Shown piece after piece: positions 39,301 through 51,234 of a stretch of DNA of 64,000 nt (positions within the stretch are counted from its first letter, which is position 1; every line of letters starts with the position of its first letter). The position numbers and the translations under genes are program-made. Below the pieces are notes generated by a model. That model had not been told where the DNA came from and did no database searches. It worked only from the letters and a program-made list of their open reading frames with translations. The DNA is from Trichoplax sp. H2 (taxonomy: Eukaryota; Placozoa; Uniplacotomia; Trichoplacea): positions 248,001 to 312,000 of the forward strand of contig NOWV01000011.1 of the NCBI GenBank assembly GCA_003344405.1, read 5' to 3'.

Positions 39301-40513
39301 CAACGACTACAAATGATGATAGATATGCAGCTATTTCTGGTCTAGACAGCCTTAGGATCACTGATACTGTTACTAGTAAAGAAACTGGCTTTTCTCTCTC
39401 ATCGTCTAACCCCAATCCTTTCGGCAGTAATATTTCTACCGATACAGGTTCTTTCCAAGGCTCGCAATGGCAACAACAGCCCCAAACTTCAGTATTTGGT
39501 ACTTCTTCGACGAATATCAATCCAATGTCTTCAATGACCAGTTCTCAAGGATTTAGTAATACTCCTACAACTTCAGTTTTTTCGAACATGGATCCGGGAC
39601 AAATGCAGCAATCCTCCTTTGGTGGTGGGCAATATCCTTCTACTCAGTCATTTGCAAGTATGATTTATTTTCCTAAACGAAATAAATATTAGTAAAGGGT
39701 CCGTAATACTGTTGTAATTGTTATTGTTATGACACTTTCTAGAGACAACTCAACAATCGTCGTCATTTGGACAAAATATCCCATCTCAGAATGCTTTTGG
39801 ACCTCAGTTTAACAATAACCAGATGGCTGGTTTTGGGGGTCAATCTCAGTCAAATTTTGGTAATCAGCAGTTTTCAGCAAGTCAGCAAGGCGGTGGATCT
39901 CAACAACAGCCAACATCGTGGGGACAAACACCATCAACTCAACAGTGGGGACAAACATCATCAACTCAACAGTGGGGACAAACACAATCAACTCAACAAT
40001 GGGGACAAACACCATCAACTCAACAATGGGGACAAACTCAGCCTGCTAACAATAATTGGGGTCAGTCGCAACAACAACAACAACAACCATCTAATAATTG
40101 GGGGCAACAGCAATCCGGTAACTGGGGCCAACAACAACAGCCATCAAATAATTGGCAACAGCAAAGTGCTGGCATGAACAGGAATCCTGCTCAGGGTCAG
40201 CAAACCGGTATGAATAACTTTGCAGCTGTAGGTATGACTGCTATGGCTGCAAATCAATTTGGAAAAACTAACAGTGCGTCCGCAGGCTTTCAACAACAGG
40301 CTAAAACGAATCCATTTATGGTTTGTATAATCGCAGATAACAGTAAAATTTTTTAACAGTTCGTAGTTGTAAACTTTATTACCTAATGAAACTAAAACTA
40401 AAATATTTTACGTAGCATTCATATATTTAATTTTAAATGTTTTTATATCATCAATGATCTATTAGGGTGGTGGAGGTAGTGGTTTTGGAGGTAATAATCC
40501 GTTTATGCAGTGA
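33392..40513 (+). CDS. AGFG1: AGFG-type ArfGAP with FG and NPF repeats, complete, 16 exons
   Basis: Arf-GAP/FG-repeat protein (AGFG1/Hrb family), an endocytic adaptor whose NPF motifs bind EH domains of Eps15-type proteins. Exons: 33392-33555, 35952-36051, 36653-36895, 37051-37207, 37355-37393, 37533-37553, 37723-37770, 38343-38387, 38494-38538, 38648-38695, 38822-38887, 38956-39012, 39142-39177, 39256-39657, 39743-40320, 40466-40513. These sum to 2097 nt, 698 residues plus stop, all GT-AG. The ArfGAP zinc finger is in exon 1 (CFEC, 16 residues, CTMC) and continues with RGLNPPHRVKSMSMTSF and KKFLVYKYEKKTWY. Then a disordered tail: small exons each ending G and carrying FANFG/FANFD-like repeats, a Gln-rich WGQ repeat block, and NPF at SNPNPFGS, KTNPFM and NNPFMQ-stop. 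Start: MASQQKK, matching the family length before the finger; an in-frame ATG at 33290 would add 34 residues. Intron 1 (2.4 kb) contains TACAGTAC words. Confidence 0.94.
34960..35290. repeat. TACAGTA and CCGTACCATA repeat patches in AGFG intron 1
   Basis: Short runs such as ctacagtacagtatg (34971), gtacagtactgtactgtacag (about 35187) and a purine/pyrimidine variant ccgtaccataccgtaccata (about 35255). Same class as the other palindromic-word clusters. Confidence 0.65.
38308..38608 (+). repeat. 151-bp tandem duplication including a 45-nt AGFG exon
   Basis: Copy 1 (38308-38458) and copy 2 (38459 to about 38608) are nearly identical, differing at a handful of positions. Each holds a full acceptor, the 45-nt exon encoding GGGFANFDSQPAAQPG (the first glycine codon is split by the intron), and a donor. 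The exon is a multiple of three and in the same phase at both ends, so the protein gains one FANFD repeat without a frame change. Confidence 0.95.
39918..40035 (+). repeat. 27-bp coding minisatellite (WGQT-STQQ repeat)
   Basis: In the AGFG Gln-rich exon, the unit tggggacaaacaccatcaac plus tcaacag is repeated about four times in frame, giving WGQTPSTQQ-type nonapeptides, then decays into WGQ-rich sequence up to about 40160. Confidence 0.9.
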
Positions 40514-43500
40514 TTCATGTGCATCATGTAAAGATCTTCATGAGAGGAATTACAGTAGTGATTGGCTATAGCGAATTTATTACTTGGCATCCACTGATAT
40601 AGCGTTGAAATACAGTTTAAGCGGGAAATAGCATTCATACTGCATCAAGATTTAGCTCTGTCTAAAGTTTGATACTGATCAATTGATGAACAAAAAATAA
40701 GTACTAAAATTTCAGCTTTAATGCGTTTTACGTTTACATTTAATTTTATTTAATAGCATATTGTAGTGTGAATTGTGATTTAAATTACTTATATTAAAAC
40801 GGTATTAGGTTTGTCATAGCAATGCTGTACATTATGTAACTGATTAGTAAGCGGTCACCGAGTGTCTGAACTAATACTTTTGACCTAGATTTTGTTCTTG
40901 GTGGATTTCAGTAATGCAAAAGTTATACAATTATTTATTGGCGGGTGTGTAGGAAATTGCTATCAGGAGATCGGTTAATCTGATACCTGTGGAAAGAGTC
41001 ATGCAGTCTTTGCTTCTTTCAGATGCTTGGTTAAAATGCATTTGCGTAGATCTTGTAGCACATCACTGTACCTAACACCTGTATTGGACAGTAAATATAA
41101 AATACTGAAAGTAATAAGCTTGTATGCAGATTAGTTTTTCATACATTACCTGGGAATCATTACTTTTGATATAAAAATTTTCATAATTATAATGAATAGA
41201 TTATATTTCCAATAGTTTTTTTTGGTATAAAATACACATGATTATATGACATTCTAAATAGCGATGGTTTGCAAATTGCAATGCAGCTAGCATTCAGCAC
41301 CTATTATGATTAACCTCTCTTGCACGGTCATAATTTCGCATGCATTAACCACCATTTATCGTGTAATAGAAATTTACAACTAATATAGTTTCAGCATTTT
41401 AACTTATTATTACGCTTATTTGCAAGGTACTGCCATAACGTATTTACCATAACGAATGAGCTTTTCTAATCGTATAGTCGCAAATAGAAATGTGTACACT
41501 AAGGATAAATTTTACTTTCTTGTCATTGAAATTAAAATGTAAGTTTGTAAATATTGTATCATTAAATTAATATTCGTAATTATTAAAAGCCCTTTAAATT
41601 GCTATCAATGTTTCTGAATACTGATGTCTATCTAGATATTCAGTTTTTTGTACTTGATGGATTTTTACTAACTTTCGAGCTAAGACCACAAACAGCTAAC
41701 TACGAGGTTAGGATTACATTGCATGTACAATATTAAATATAGCACCTTGTATATGATTAATATACTTGTATACAGTAGATCCTGTAAGTTAATTAATGTC
41801 ACCTCTATTAGGAAACGACTTGACAATGTTGTTACCAATCTTTGTATGAGTAAGAATTGAATTTCATTGCGTGCTTCCTTCAAGTTATTAGCCAAATCCG
41901 TTAATTTTGAAAATATGTCGATAAATGTAAGAATGATAATTAGTACTAGTACAGTAATATCCAATTTATGTCATAAGTATAATATACTACTACGATATGC
42001 TGTATAATTAATTAACCATAAGTTACAGAAAATGCCTAACTTCATATCACGGGCACACGAGTTCGGCTGTTTTATTACTGTATTATCACGAATTATAATA
42101 ATTATATATAATTATTACTTATTATTGCCCTAGTGAATACAGTACCGTACGATAATTTTCGATAAATCTAAGTACTCCTGTTTTTTAAATATGACTAAAC
42201 GGAACAGTTAGCCTGGTAAGATCAAGATTTGTAGTAGCTTTTGCTACATGGCTATATGATTAAGCTGAAAAGATGCAGCGTTTAGTCAAAGTTAACTGTA
42301 TTATGAAAATGTGAGATATCATGTTCCGTATTTAGAGAAGAATATTCATCAATATTTCCGTCGCACTACACCGTTAACGACTAATATAATTATTAATCGA
42401 ACTAACAGTTCAAGCGGTTGAGCACTGAGCAGTCCGCCGATACCAGACCCACTACTTCTCCAGTAATAACAGTACTACGAATGGTACTGTACACTTGTAC
42501 AGTATAGTACAGTCTTTACTACTCTTGTCGTCAGCAATTCAAGAAATTTTGCATTTGCGAGTTTCAAGAGTCGCGAACATAGAGGTCAAAAAAGCTCTCT
42601 ACACCAGTCAGGTATGAGTGCAGTAGCTCCTAGTAAGGCTAATAGATGTAGTCGTCTCTGATTGGCTATCATATTCAGTATAAGATAAGATAGTTACAGA
42701 TACTTACAGTACAGTACTGTACATTACAGTACACTACAGTACAGTACAGCGTGGGCGGGCTAATTTCTATGATGTTTGTGCAAACAGATGGATTAAATTT
42801 TGGGGGGAGGACAAATTTCATATCAGTCGATAGATTGACTTGTATTTTATTGAAAATCGACGGAAATTTCATTGTCTTATTTTCAAAGTTTATCGGGAAA
42901 ATGGACTGGGACAAACTGTACAGTACTGTACTGTACACTGTGTCACCGGGTCAGTATTCACTGTACTGTACACTGTACAGTATGTACCAGTACAGTAGTA
43001 CAGTACACAGTGGTGAGTCATCCGTACAGTACAGTATAGTACGTTGCAGTACCGTTTATTACTGTATTGCAGACTGCAGACTTGAATGGGTACAACTACA
43101 GTAGGTACGGCCGTGGACTACTAAATTTCAATTTACCGGTGAACTTAGTGGTGTACAGTACAGTTGTCCCATCGCCGTACTGTACGACATACAGTGCAGT
43201 ACTGTAATCACCAGAGTCGGAAGATCTCTAATTGTAATGTAGATTATACTGAAACGATTGACAGAACAATGTCGTTTTAATGGATTTGCTCATCATTTGC
43301 AGCATTCCAATTCATTGATTTGGCGTTTTCATTAGGCTAGGAGTAGAGAGTACCCGTATTAAATAAAGAGCATATGCTTATGCTGTTGGTAAGTTATTGT
43401 ATACTGTACTACAACAAATGCGTGATAAATTGATAGCTAGATTTGCAGCATAATGAATGATACTTTCATGCTTCAGTGATGCTTGTGTAGCTTAATAACT

Positions 43501-44380
43501 AGACTAATTTCTCTCCAATTCAAAACAATACAGTATACGCTTCTTAACCTTACAAACGAACTGCCATCTCATAAAGTACTGTGTCAACCGTTGCTCCTAA
43601 ATTAAGGGTTATGGACGAATTCGTTGTGCCTGATATACAAATTGAGGTCTGTATGCTTCAGGAACTACAGTGCAGCACCATAGGTCACACCACTATATAG
43701 TAATGCAAAGTTGATCTTTTTACGATAGCTAACGTTACACTGTGATTTATTTTACTCGTTCACGTCCTTTGTGTATTAGATTTAACGAGAGATTCACAGT
43801 ATCACTATAAAATAGACTGTATTCCATGGTATTTGCAAACTAAAATCGGTTATGCATTCCTGTGCTATGTCAGCCCTAAATCTACGTACATCTGCTCGAC
43901 TTTAGCTTTAGCTAAAGCAACTAACTTTTAGTAAACAGAGTTGTGTCCTTGTAATCCGATTGCAACATCCCACTGTGCAATTAGTAAACTATATAAGTAA
44001 TATGCAGTAAAAGTATGCACTGTTGCAAGTATACACCAATGAATCCAACTAAAACTGTGTGATATATTATAATGTCCAAGTTATTAATTAGAAGTAACTT
44101 TGAACATTACGCTGCATATCACAAATGATCATTATACGAACATTACATGTACATGTACAGCACACTGTATACGGTAAAAATAGCTCCTGAAGTCAAATGA
44201 GAAATCATAGAGAACATGCAAACTTTTCAATTTGGAATACCGTGTTATAATGAAGTGCTGCAATGATTATTCCAGCAAAATCTGCTAAATTAAAGAAACA
44301 GTGTAGTTGTACAGTATAACTTGATCAGTGCAGTAATATTTACTTTATTATTTATATTACGTACGTATATATTATCGCAG
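40514..44380. other. Intergenic spacer between AGFG and Fis1
   Basis: The AGFG 3' flank is followed by unremarkable AT-rich DNA to about 42470. Then come dense TACAGTAC clusters at 42480-42515, 42700-42750, 42915-43075 and 43150-43210. Open frames there (42675-42938, 42751-43104) are by-products of the repeat. The first coding exon of the Fis1 gene should lie in this spacer; a weak candidate is 43611-43683. Confidence 0.55.
42700..43210. repeat. Large TACAGTAC/GTACTGTA cluster
   Basis: Groups of overlapping palindromic words (cagtacagtactgtacatta, ctgtactgtacactgtacag, gtacagtacagtatagtacg) separated by unique DNA over about 500 bp. It is the largest such cluster in the window. Confidence 0.85.
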
Positions 44381-46319
44381 TATTGTCTAAAATTAGTATA
44401 TTATTAAAGGAACTGAAACAGGCGTATCTAAATGAAGTAACAGCGGACGATTGCGGCAGCAAGGCTACTTTTAACTACGCGTATGGATTGATTTTTAGTA
44501 GAGCCAATGAACAAGTCAAGAAGGGCATATCTCTTATTGAAGGTGAACTCAAAATAATACTCTCATTTTGTCTTATTTCATTTTATTACTTACATGTCTT
44601 ACTGTCATTGTATATATATATACGGTATGCAGTTATATGTGCTGTATATAATAGCTAATTCATAATCTAAGTCCGCTAGAATCGATTCGAATTTCTACTC
44701 GTACTAGCGTTACAACGAGCACAGTACAGCACCCTATACTTGATATTGTTGTGTCAAGAAACACAGTAGTACAATACTTAGAGTGCTTACCGATATGTAC
44801 TATGATTTTGCGTTAAATATCTAACGATAGTCTTTTTATATTTGCTTATTATTACTTAGAACTGTGCTACAGTGGAGAGGATCAGAGAGACTATTTATAT
44901 TTATTAGCTGTTGGCCATTTTAAATTAAAGGTACATAAAAAGAGTCTAATTACGAAAGATGCCGGCTGGTCGTTGGCAAACATTTTAAATAGATTATTCA
45001 TTTAACAACTCACTTTCTTTTACTTTCTAGGACTACAATTATGCTCTAAAGTACATTGAACGCGTTCTTGCCATAGAACCGTCTAATAATCAGGGAAACA
45101 GATTAAAACAGCTTATCATGAAAAATATGCAAATAGGTAACGCTATAAGTAATGGAAGTGTAAAACATTCTATGTTAGCACATATTCTACAGTATAATGC
45201 AATTGCAATTATAGTACATTATTATCCTGTTGTCGAAATAGTACCATTTATTAGTGGATGATTAGGGAAAAAGATAAATAACACTAATACAAATCTTACC
45301 TTCATATTTTATAGTAGACACAGATTTAAAGAGGTTCTTTTATCTTTCACCATAATCTGTCATTTATTTACTTTTCCATCGTTGTAGCTGGTACTGTGAT
45401 GACATAGTACATTTAATAATATATTACTATCAACAATTCACTATAGCCTAGAAAAAGTACTGCATTATTACTTGCTAAACCGACAGCTAGCTGCAACACT
45501 ATCGAAGTACTGTACTTTCGTTGGATGGCATTACGATACGACTACATTAGCGATACATAATTAAAAGTATACGATCCTTGTTCTCTATCAACTAATTTAA
45601 AATATGTACATGCAGTATGATATCATAGATGGGGGATTAATTACATATTATTATCATATGGTTTTCGACTATATTCAGTATGCAATCGTAAACATCGATA
45701 ATGTCAGATTTCAGTATTGCAGATAGCATATCATAAACTTTTTTCGTAGTCTAAATCGATAATTAATTGATATTTCAGTCTATAATGCATTAGTATTTTT
45801 GCTTTACGTTAATTTTCTGAAGATATAGAAATAGAATTATTAATCTCAATTATTATATATAAAAAATATACCGTAGTGTATCTATACAACATTACATCAT
45901 TATTCTGCAGTAGTGGAAAACTTAGTTAATTCGTGTCTCATCACTTGCAATACTTACCCCGTATTCACTGATATTCACGATGTTTAGCTTAACCATTGTA
46001 AGGTCTGTCGCAAAATCCATGATTACAGTTGCGCCTAACGCATTAGCTGATATGGGATACATAAATCAATCAATCATTATTATACGTAGTTTTTAAATGG
46101 ACGATTTATTCAGATACTCGAATAAATAGCTGCAGTATCATGGTAATTCCACAACTGCAATCGTATTAATTTTTATTATACGAACTGTATTATAGTCTGT
46201 ATAGTATCTAGTGTGACCTTATTTTCTCAATATCATATTTAGATGGATTAAAAGGTATCGCTATAGTTGGAGGCATAATCGCAGTTGCTGCTGGTGTGGC
46301 CTTTGCTATTAAGCGATGA
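44381..46319 (+). CDS. FIS1: Mitochondrial fission protein Fis1 (first coding exon not identified)
   Basis: Tail-anchored outer-membrane adaptor of mitochondria and peroxisomes with a TPR-like helical bundle. Exons: 44381-44542 (LSKISILLKELKQ, KATFNYAYGLIFSRANEQVK, KGISLIE), 44860-44930 (SGEDQRDYLYLLAVGHFKLK), 45031-45136 (DYNYALKYIERVLAIEPSNN), 46243-46319 (DGLKGIAIVGG, hydrophobic tail, IKR-stop). RDYLYLLAVG, the LKY-R-L-EP-NNQ pattern and DGLKG-AIVGG match human Fis1 closely. The four exons total 416 nt and need one base from an upstream exon ending in phase 1; the first visible residues align within about three residues of the human start, so that exon may be tiny. A candidate ATG exon at 43611-43683 (MDEFVVPDIQ...) has the right phase but would add about 20 residues. 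The last intron is 1.1 kb. Confidence 0.9.
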
Positions 46320-49300
46320 AGACGTTTTGTATTTTATTGATATTTCTGATCAGTATTTCATGTGAGAAGTGAATTTTGCTGGGAATAATTAGATGTTACA
46401 TATAGATGCTCAGTTGGAGAAGTGGTATATTAATCATTTAATTAAACTCATCTCAAATACTCACAATGGAATATTGTGCATTTGCTTTACTATTGGACCA
46501 AATTGTATTGTACTGTACTTATAACTAGTACAGTATGTAACTATGTATAACTAATTATAAATTAAAATTAATTAATCTATACAAAAGAGGACTTAAGGGC
46601 GATCTAGAAGTCAGTTTCGTCGAGAATTGCGTAAATAAAATCGAATAAGAAATACTGTATATACGTACGTAGTTAAGAAAATGTGTCTTGTTTAGTGATA
46701 ACAGTGATAGATATTCCACATAGATGATTTTAGGTGTTCATAATGGCTGTCCTGCTACTTTTACAGTATACACGCATACTGTGTATAGGGATTATTGCTG
46801 ATTGTCTGATGAAATTAATTGATGAATCTTGACTGACTTTACTTACCACATTAAATTTTAGTTTACCGGTAAAAACTATGGAAGCTATATGTGGCATATT
46901 GTAACTTGTAACAGTAATAATATTGTAATAGGTAAGCAAAAGGTACAGCTATTGCTTGACAATGCACAAAATACAGTATGACGAACGCGTGCTCCACTAG
47001 TTCTACAGTGTACTGTATGCTCGAACTCGCAAGGCTAATGGACTCAGAAAGATCATTCTGAGACTGTAGAAGACCCGAGAGATTGATAAAGTTTAAGTTC
47101 ACGTAGCGTAGATATATTAAGGCTGTCTTAATTGATGTAGAGCAAAAGTACTGTATCTGTTAGCTATAATTTGTGTTAAGAAGGGGGATGTGATATGTAA
47201 CATTCTATGTAAAAGTAGAATATTTGTCAACAAGGGAAATACGAAGCACTGTAATACCGGTGCTTTGCGTTTGATAGTAACTGCAATAAAGCTAATCGCA
47301 AAAGGTTTCAGACTTGAACCCAAGCGCGATCAGGTGTAACTGCTTTTAGTTGTAACTCGTCACTATTCTATGATTTCCATCTCAATCCCTCCCGGTGTTG
47401 TACCCGATGGTAATAAGTCTATTCTGATCCTGTATCATCTCCGCATCGTGTTGATCGTTTCAGCATTTCGTTTTCGACACGCTGTATTACACTGTACAGT
47501 ACTGTACTTTTCAAGAATGAATCAATCTAAACTAACATTACAAATACAGTATAGTATAATTAAGTGTAAACTGAGGGTTGCTTTCCTTGCACCTTTCGCT
47601 GCAATATTAGTATTGCAGGTTATTGCTGTGCTTAGTTTCGTTATTTACCGACAATGTTCAATCGACGATATCCACCCTTTCTATTAAATGAAGAGGCGAT
47701 TCACTTTTCCAATGTGTGACGTCATCTTTCGCAGATGTCAGACCTGCGTTCATCTTCTGTCCGTCCGCATTTTCATATGATACCATGTGACACGCCGTGC
47801 CGTACTGGTACAGTACAGTCAGGTCTAACAGTACTGTACTGTAGTAAAAAGTGCATACTGTAATCCCAGCCATAGTTCGACTCATACAGTACTGTATGTG
47901 GTCACAGCTTATGAACTATGGAATACCCCAACAGAGAGAGACTAAGTGGTCACGTACTGTACCGTGTACGGTACAGCAGGAGAAATATCTCATCCACCTG
48001 ACCTTTAGTCATTCGAGGTCAGACATGTTCAGATGATGTTGCTGTGGCCAATCAGCAGTTTTACAGTCGGAAGATAAACCAATCACACAATCGTAAGATA
48101 CCGACAGTTGACAATTGCTGTAATTGGTGTATATTTAGAATAAACAAAAGAATTCCGTAGACTAGTGCGTCATCTTCAATCAATAGAAGCGATCGTGCTT
48201 CAAGCATTTATGTACATACAGTACAGTATTTACTATTTCCTGGAGTTCTATCTCCAGAAAATTGAAGAAATTTCTCCTCAAAATGGATTACTAATACTGT
48301 ACTTTAATGCACATTATTGTGCCAATCACTGTCCATAGAGTACTGTAAATCATGTAGCAGCTGTGTACACTGCATAGATGAATGTCGTTGTATTACATAA
48401 TACTGTACGTTCTACTGGATTATCATGTGTCAGTATGGTTGATTTTCACTTTTTATCGTAGTCAACGCTATCCAGCAGTATTGTCTCTGCTGCGGCCTGT
48501 ACAGTACTGTGCTATCATTGGAAGCCTTTTAGTAGTAGTACTATTTAAAGATGACTAAATAAATAAATAATTTGAAAAGTTTTACACACCGTAGATGTCT
48601 TACTGTAATAACTGTTACGGCCATTAATTCCACCAAGTCTACCTGAATCACAATAGTCATGAAGGAAAGAACCTCGATGATTACAGCACCAATACTGTAC
48701 TGTACAGTACTGTACTAATGTTAGGTCACCGCCCACTACCGACTGTAGCCGCTCCCAAAACCGTTTGACAATCCTTATCGGGCAGCTTTTCACTGACAAT
48801 AGCTTGTACTGTACTGTACACTGTATAGTACAGTATAGTACTGTAAAGTATTGCTGTACAGTACAGTACTGTACTGTATTCTCTTTACAGTACACAGGGC
48901 AGTCGAGGGTCTTTTGTTCGTTGTTACCAGGTCAAGTTGTGTTAGTATACAGTAGTATACACAGTAGCAAAGTACAGAGGGGCGGTAGATTATATACGGA
49001 GGTTTTGGTTTAAAGCGACAGTCGACAGATTGCCAATCTGCCAGCACACAAGTGAGTTTCTTTACTGATTGCTTTGACTAATATCACACTGTTTCTTATT
49101 CAAGTCATACACAATTCAAATTTGAACAAAACTATCCATGTTTCATGTTAAAATCCACTGCTACACTGACTTGCAATCTTTCCACTATCATTCTTAAAGG
49201 AAATCGAAGATTTATACCATTTGATATCGCACTTTCAATCGTGGATCACTCTTGCTGCAAGATACCTCGATAGCGCTCTTGATAGGATCAATCGATTCAA

Positions 49301-51234
49301 CATCAGCAACCAGTAGTATTTCTATCCTTTTATTCCGCGTCATAAGGTAAATTTGGACATTATTGATAATCATCCTTGATCATGATATCTTTTGAGGCAT
49401 TTCTCAACTTGTTTTAAATGATTTCTGTTAACCCTTGTTACCTTATGGGTCAAACAACCCCCGGTCTCCATCCATATTTTCCCACGCGCTCTCTCTCTCT
49501 CCCCATACAGTCCGCTCGGCTAGACCCTACAGTATACAGTACGCTACCGTTACTGTACCGTACCGTAGAAAACTCTGCTGTCGATAGGGCGATAGTGTCA
49601 AACAAACCGTGTCGTGCTCACTACGACTCACCATGTAGCCCAGCATCCTTTGGTGCAAGTGTAGAAGTTCAAAGATGACTGACCTGTTGCCAATCGACTC
49701 CACAACTGGGCGTGAGGATTAAAATGGCCACCAAGGAGAGCGATCTGCGTACAGGATGTAAAATTTGACTCTACTTTTGTTGACGGTGGCAATTCTGTAC
49801 CGTTAATGCAGTGTAATTCAAAGACAAGATATCAAGACTAATAATAACGAGTAAAGTAATCGTACTCTACAGTATGGCCGCAATATCGATTGATGTGTAT
49901 TTTTGTTCAAAAATAGCAAAGAAAGTGTTAAATGTCCGCTAATTTATACGCTGAAAAATAGCGGACATACTGGACCGTAGTATACTGTAGTAGTATGATC
50001 GTTAGGTGATACAGTATGCAAACTCAAACAAAATAAGAGCGGCGTTCCAATGCTTGTATTTAACGGTTGCGATCTTCTTTTTTATCATGATACTGTACAA
50101 GGTTTAGTGAAATGTGCTCAATGCTCGGAACAACGTAGTCAAGCCGAAAGCCTCCACACTGTATTTACTAAATTTGAGATTTACGCATTGCTCACCCAAA
50201 TGATCGATATATCAACAAATCAGTATACAACGCTTTACTTTCCTGTATAAGTGTGATCCGTTTTCTTCAATATTGTTTGAATAGGAAAAATTAGAAGTAA
50301 AAACGCTTCAAAAAAGACCAATCGTCATCAACCTTTCTATACAGATATATTAACTTAAAACCATGCATTTGCCATCCATTTTGTACAAATTGATGCAAAA
50401 ATTGAAATATCGAATGGATCGGATCACGTCGTACAAAGATATTTCCATCAATGACAGTAATGTAGGATGCAGTGTACTTCGTCTTACTACATTAACACGG
50501 TAGTAAAATCATTCTTATCAACACTGTTATTAATCTTAAATAGCGAAACTTTTTTACTGGCTGTACAGTACAGTACTGTATATGGTTTTGCTATTCAAAG
50601 GTGAAATAAAAACTGTAAAAAACTCATCACACACACTGCACAGATTGCTCTTGGCTTCGAGCACCTGGATCCGTCATCAAAACTTTACTTTAAATTATTT
50701 ACATTTCATCAGCGATTTGAGCGCCGTATAACTTGAAGCTAAACTTCCATCGAAGTAAAGCAATTAGTGGGTAATTAAATATTAAGTACTACTGTAGACC
50801 TTCGTACACGGGAATAATCGAAATGTTTTAGATTTCAACAAATTTTTTTTTCTACAATTCAGTGTACTGTACTGTACTGTACGTGTACATGTCGCGCTAT
50901 TGTTCAAGTGATCGTAGTAATGCACTTTATTTTATTGCATCAAACTTGGATTATAATTAGCAAGCAGCATAGAGCACATTTGTACATATGGTACTCATTG
51001 AGGAAAATCAGTCAAATTGTATATACTGTATGAATTCATTCCAATACTTCAAAATGCTTACTCGATATTGAAAGTTAAATATGGATTGTTATATCAAACT
51101 TTATGATGTTCCTTTTCTTACTATATTCTAGTACAACGCCTGACTGTCAAGCTTAAAGAATTCCCATTTACCCTTACATCATTTTACCGTTTTTTATTAC
51201 CTGTAATAAAAATCAAAATTAATTAATATTAAAG
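46320..51234. other. Intergenic region between Fis1 and the elongase
   Basis: 4.9 kb with no recognised gene. TACAGTAC words are clustered at 47490-47510, 47810-47845, 47950-47975, 48690-48720, 48805-48880 and 50565-50585, and again at 50862-50890. A GC-richer stretch at 49420-49740 has a short frame (MATKESDLRTGCKI at about 49723). A possible 5' UTR splice donor (cacacaa|gtgagt) lies near 49050, which could belong to the downstream elongase transcript. Confidence 0.5.
48690..48885. repeat. TACAGTAC/GTACTGTA cluster
   Basis: Long palindromic runs such as ctgtacagtactgtact (about 48700) and gtacagtacagtactgtact (about 48855). The open frames crossing this stretch on both strands are artefacts of the low-complexity words. 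Confidence 0.8.

Noticed and set aside
39809-40018. Minus-strand frame with VFVPTVELM repeats
   Set aside because: Antisense reading of the AGFG coding minisatellite.
42675-43104. Open frames on both strands over 42.7-43.1 kb
   Set aside because: Their sequence (runs of TVQY, YCTV, SLYC) comes from reading the TACAGTAC word; both strands are open, so they are repeat artefacts.
44690-44715. gattcgaatt word resembling a tRNA T-arm
   Set aside because: No matching acceptor stem, D-arm or anticodon arm around it.
48545-49047. Overlapping open frames rich in YSTV/QYCT on both strands
   Set aside because: Same palindromic-word artefact; no splice-compatible homologous segment.
49723-49767. ATG with a good context (MATKESDLRTGCKI-stop) in a GC-richer patch
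   Set aside because: Stops after 14 codons. It could be an exon start only if a donor inside is used, and no downstream partner exon was found.
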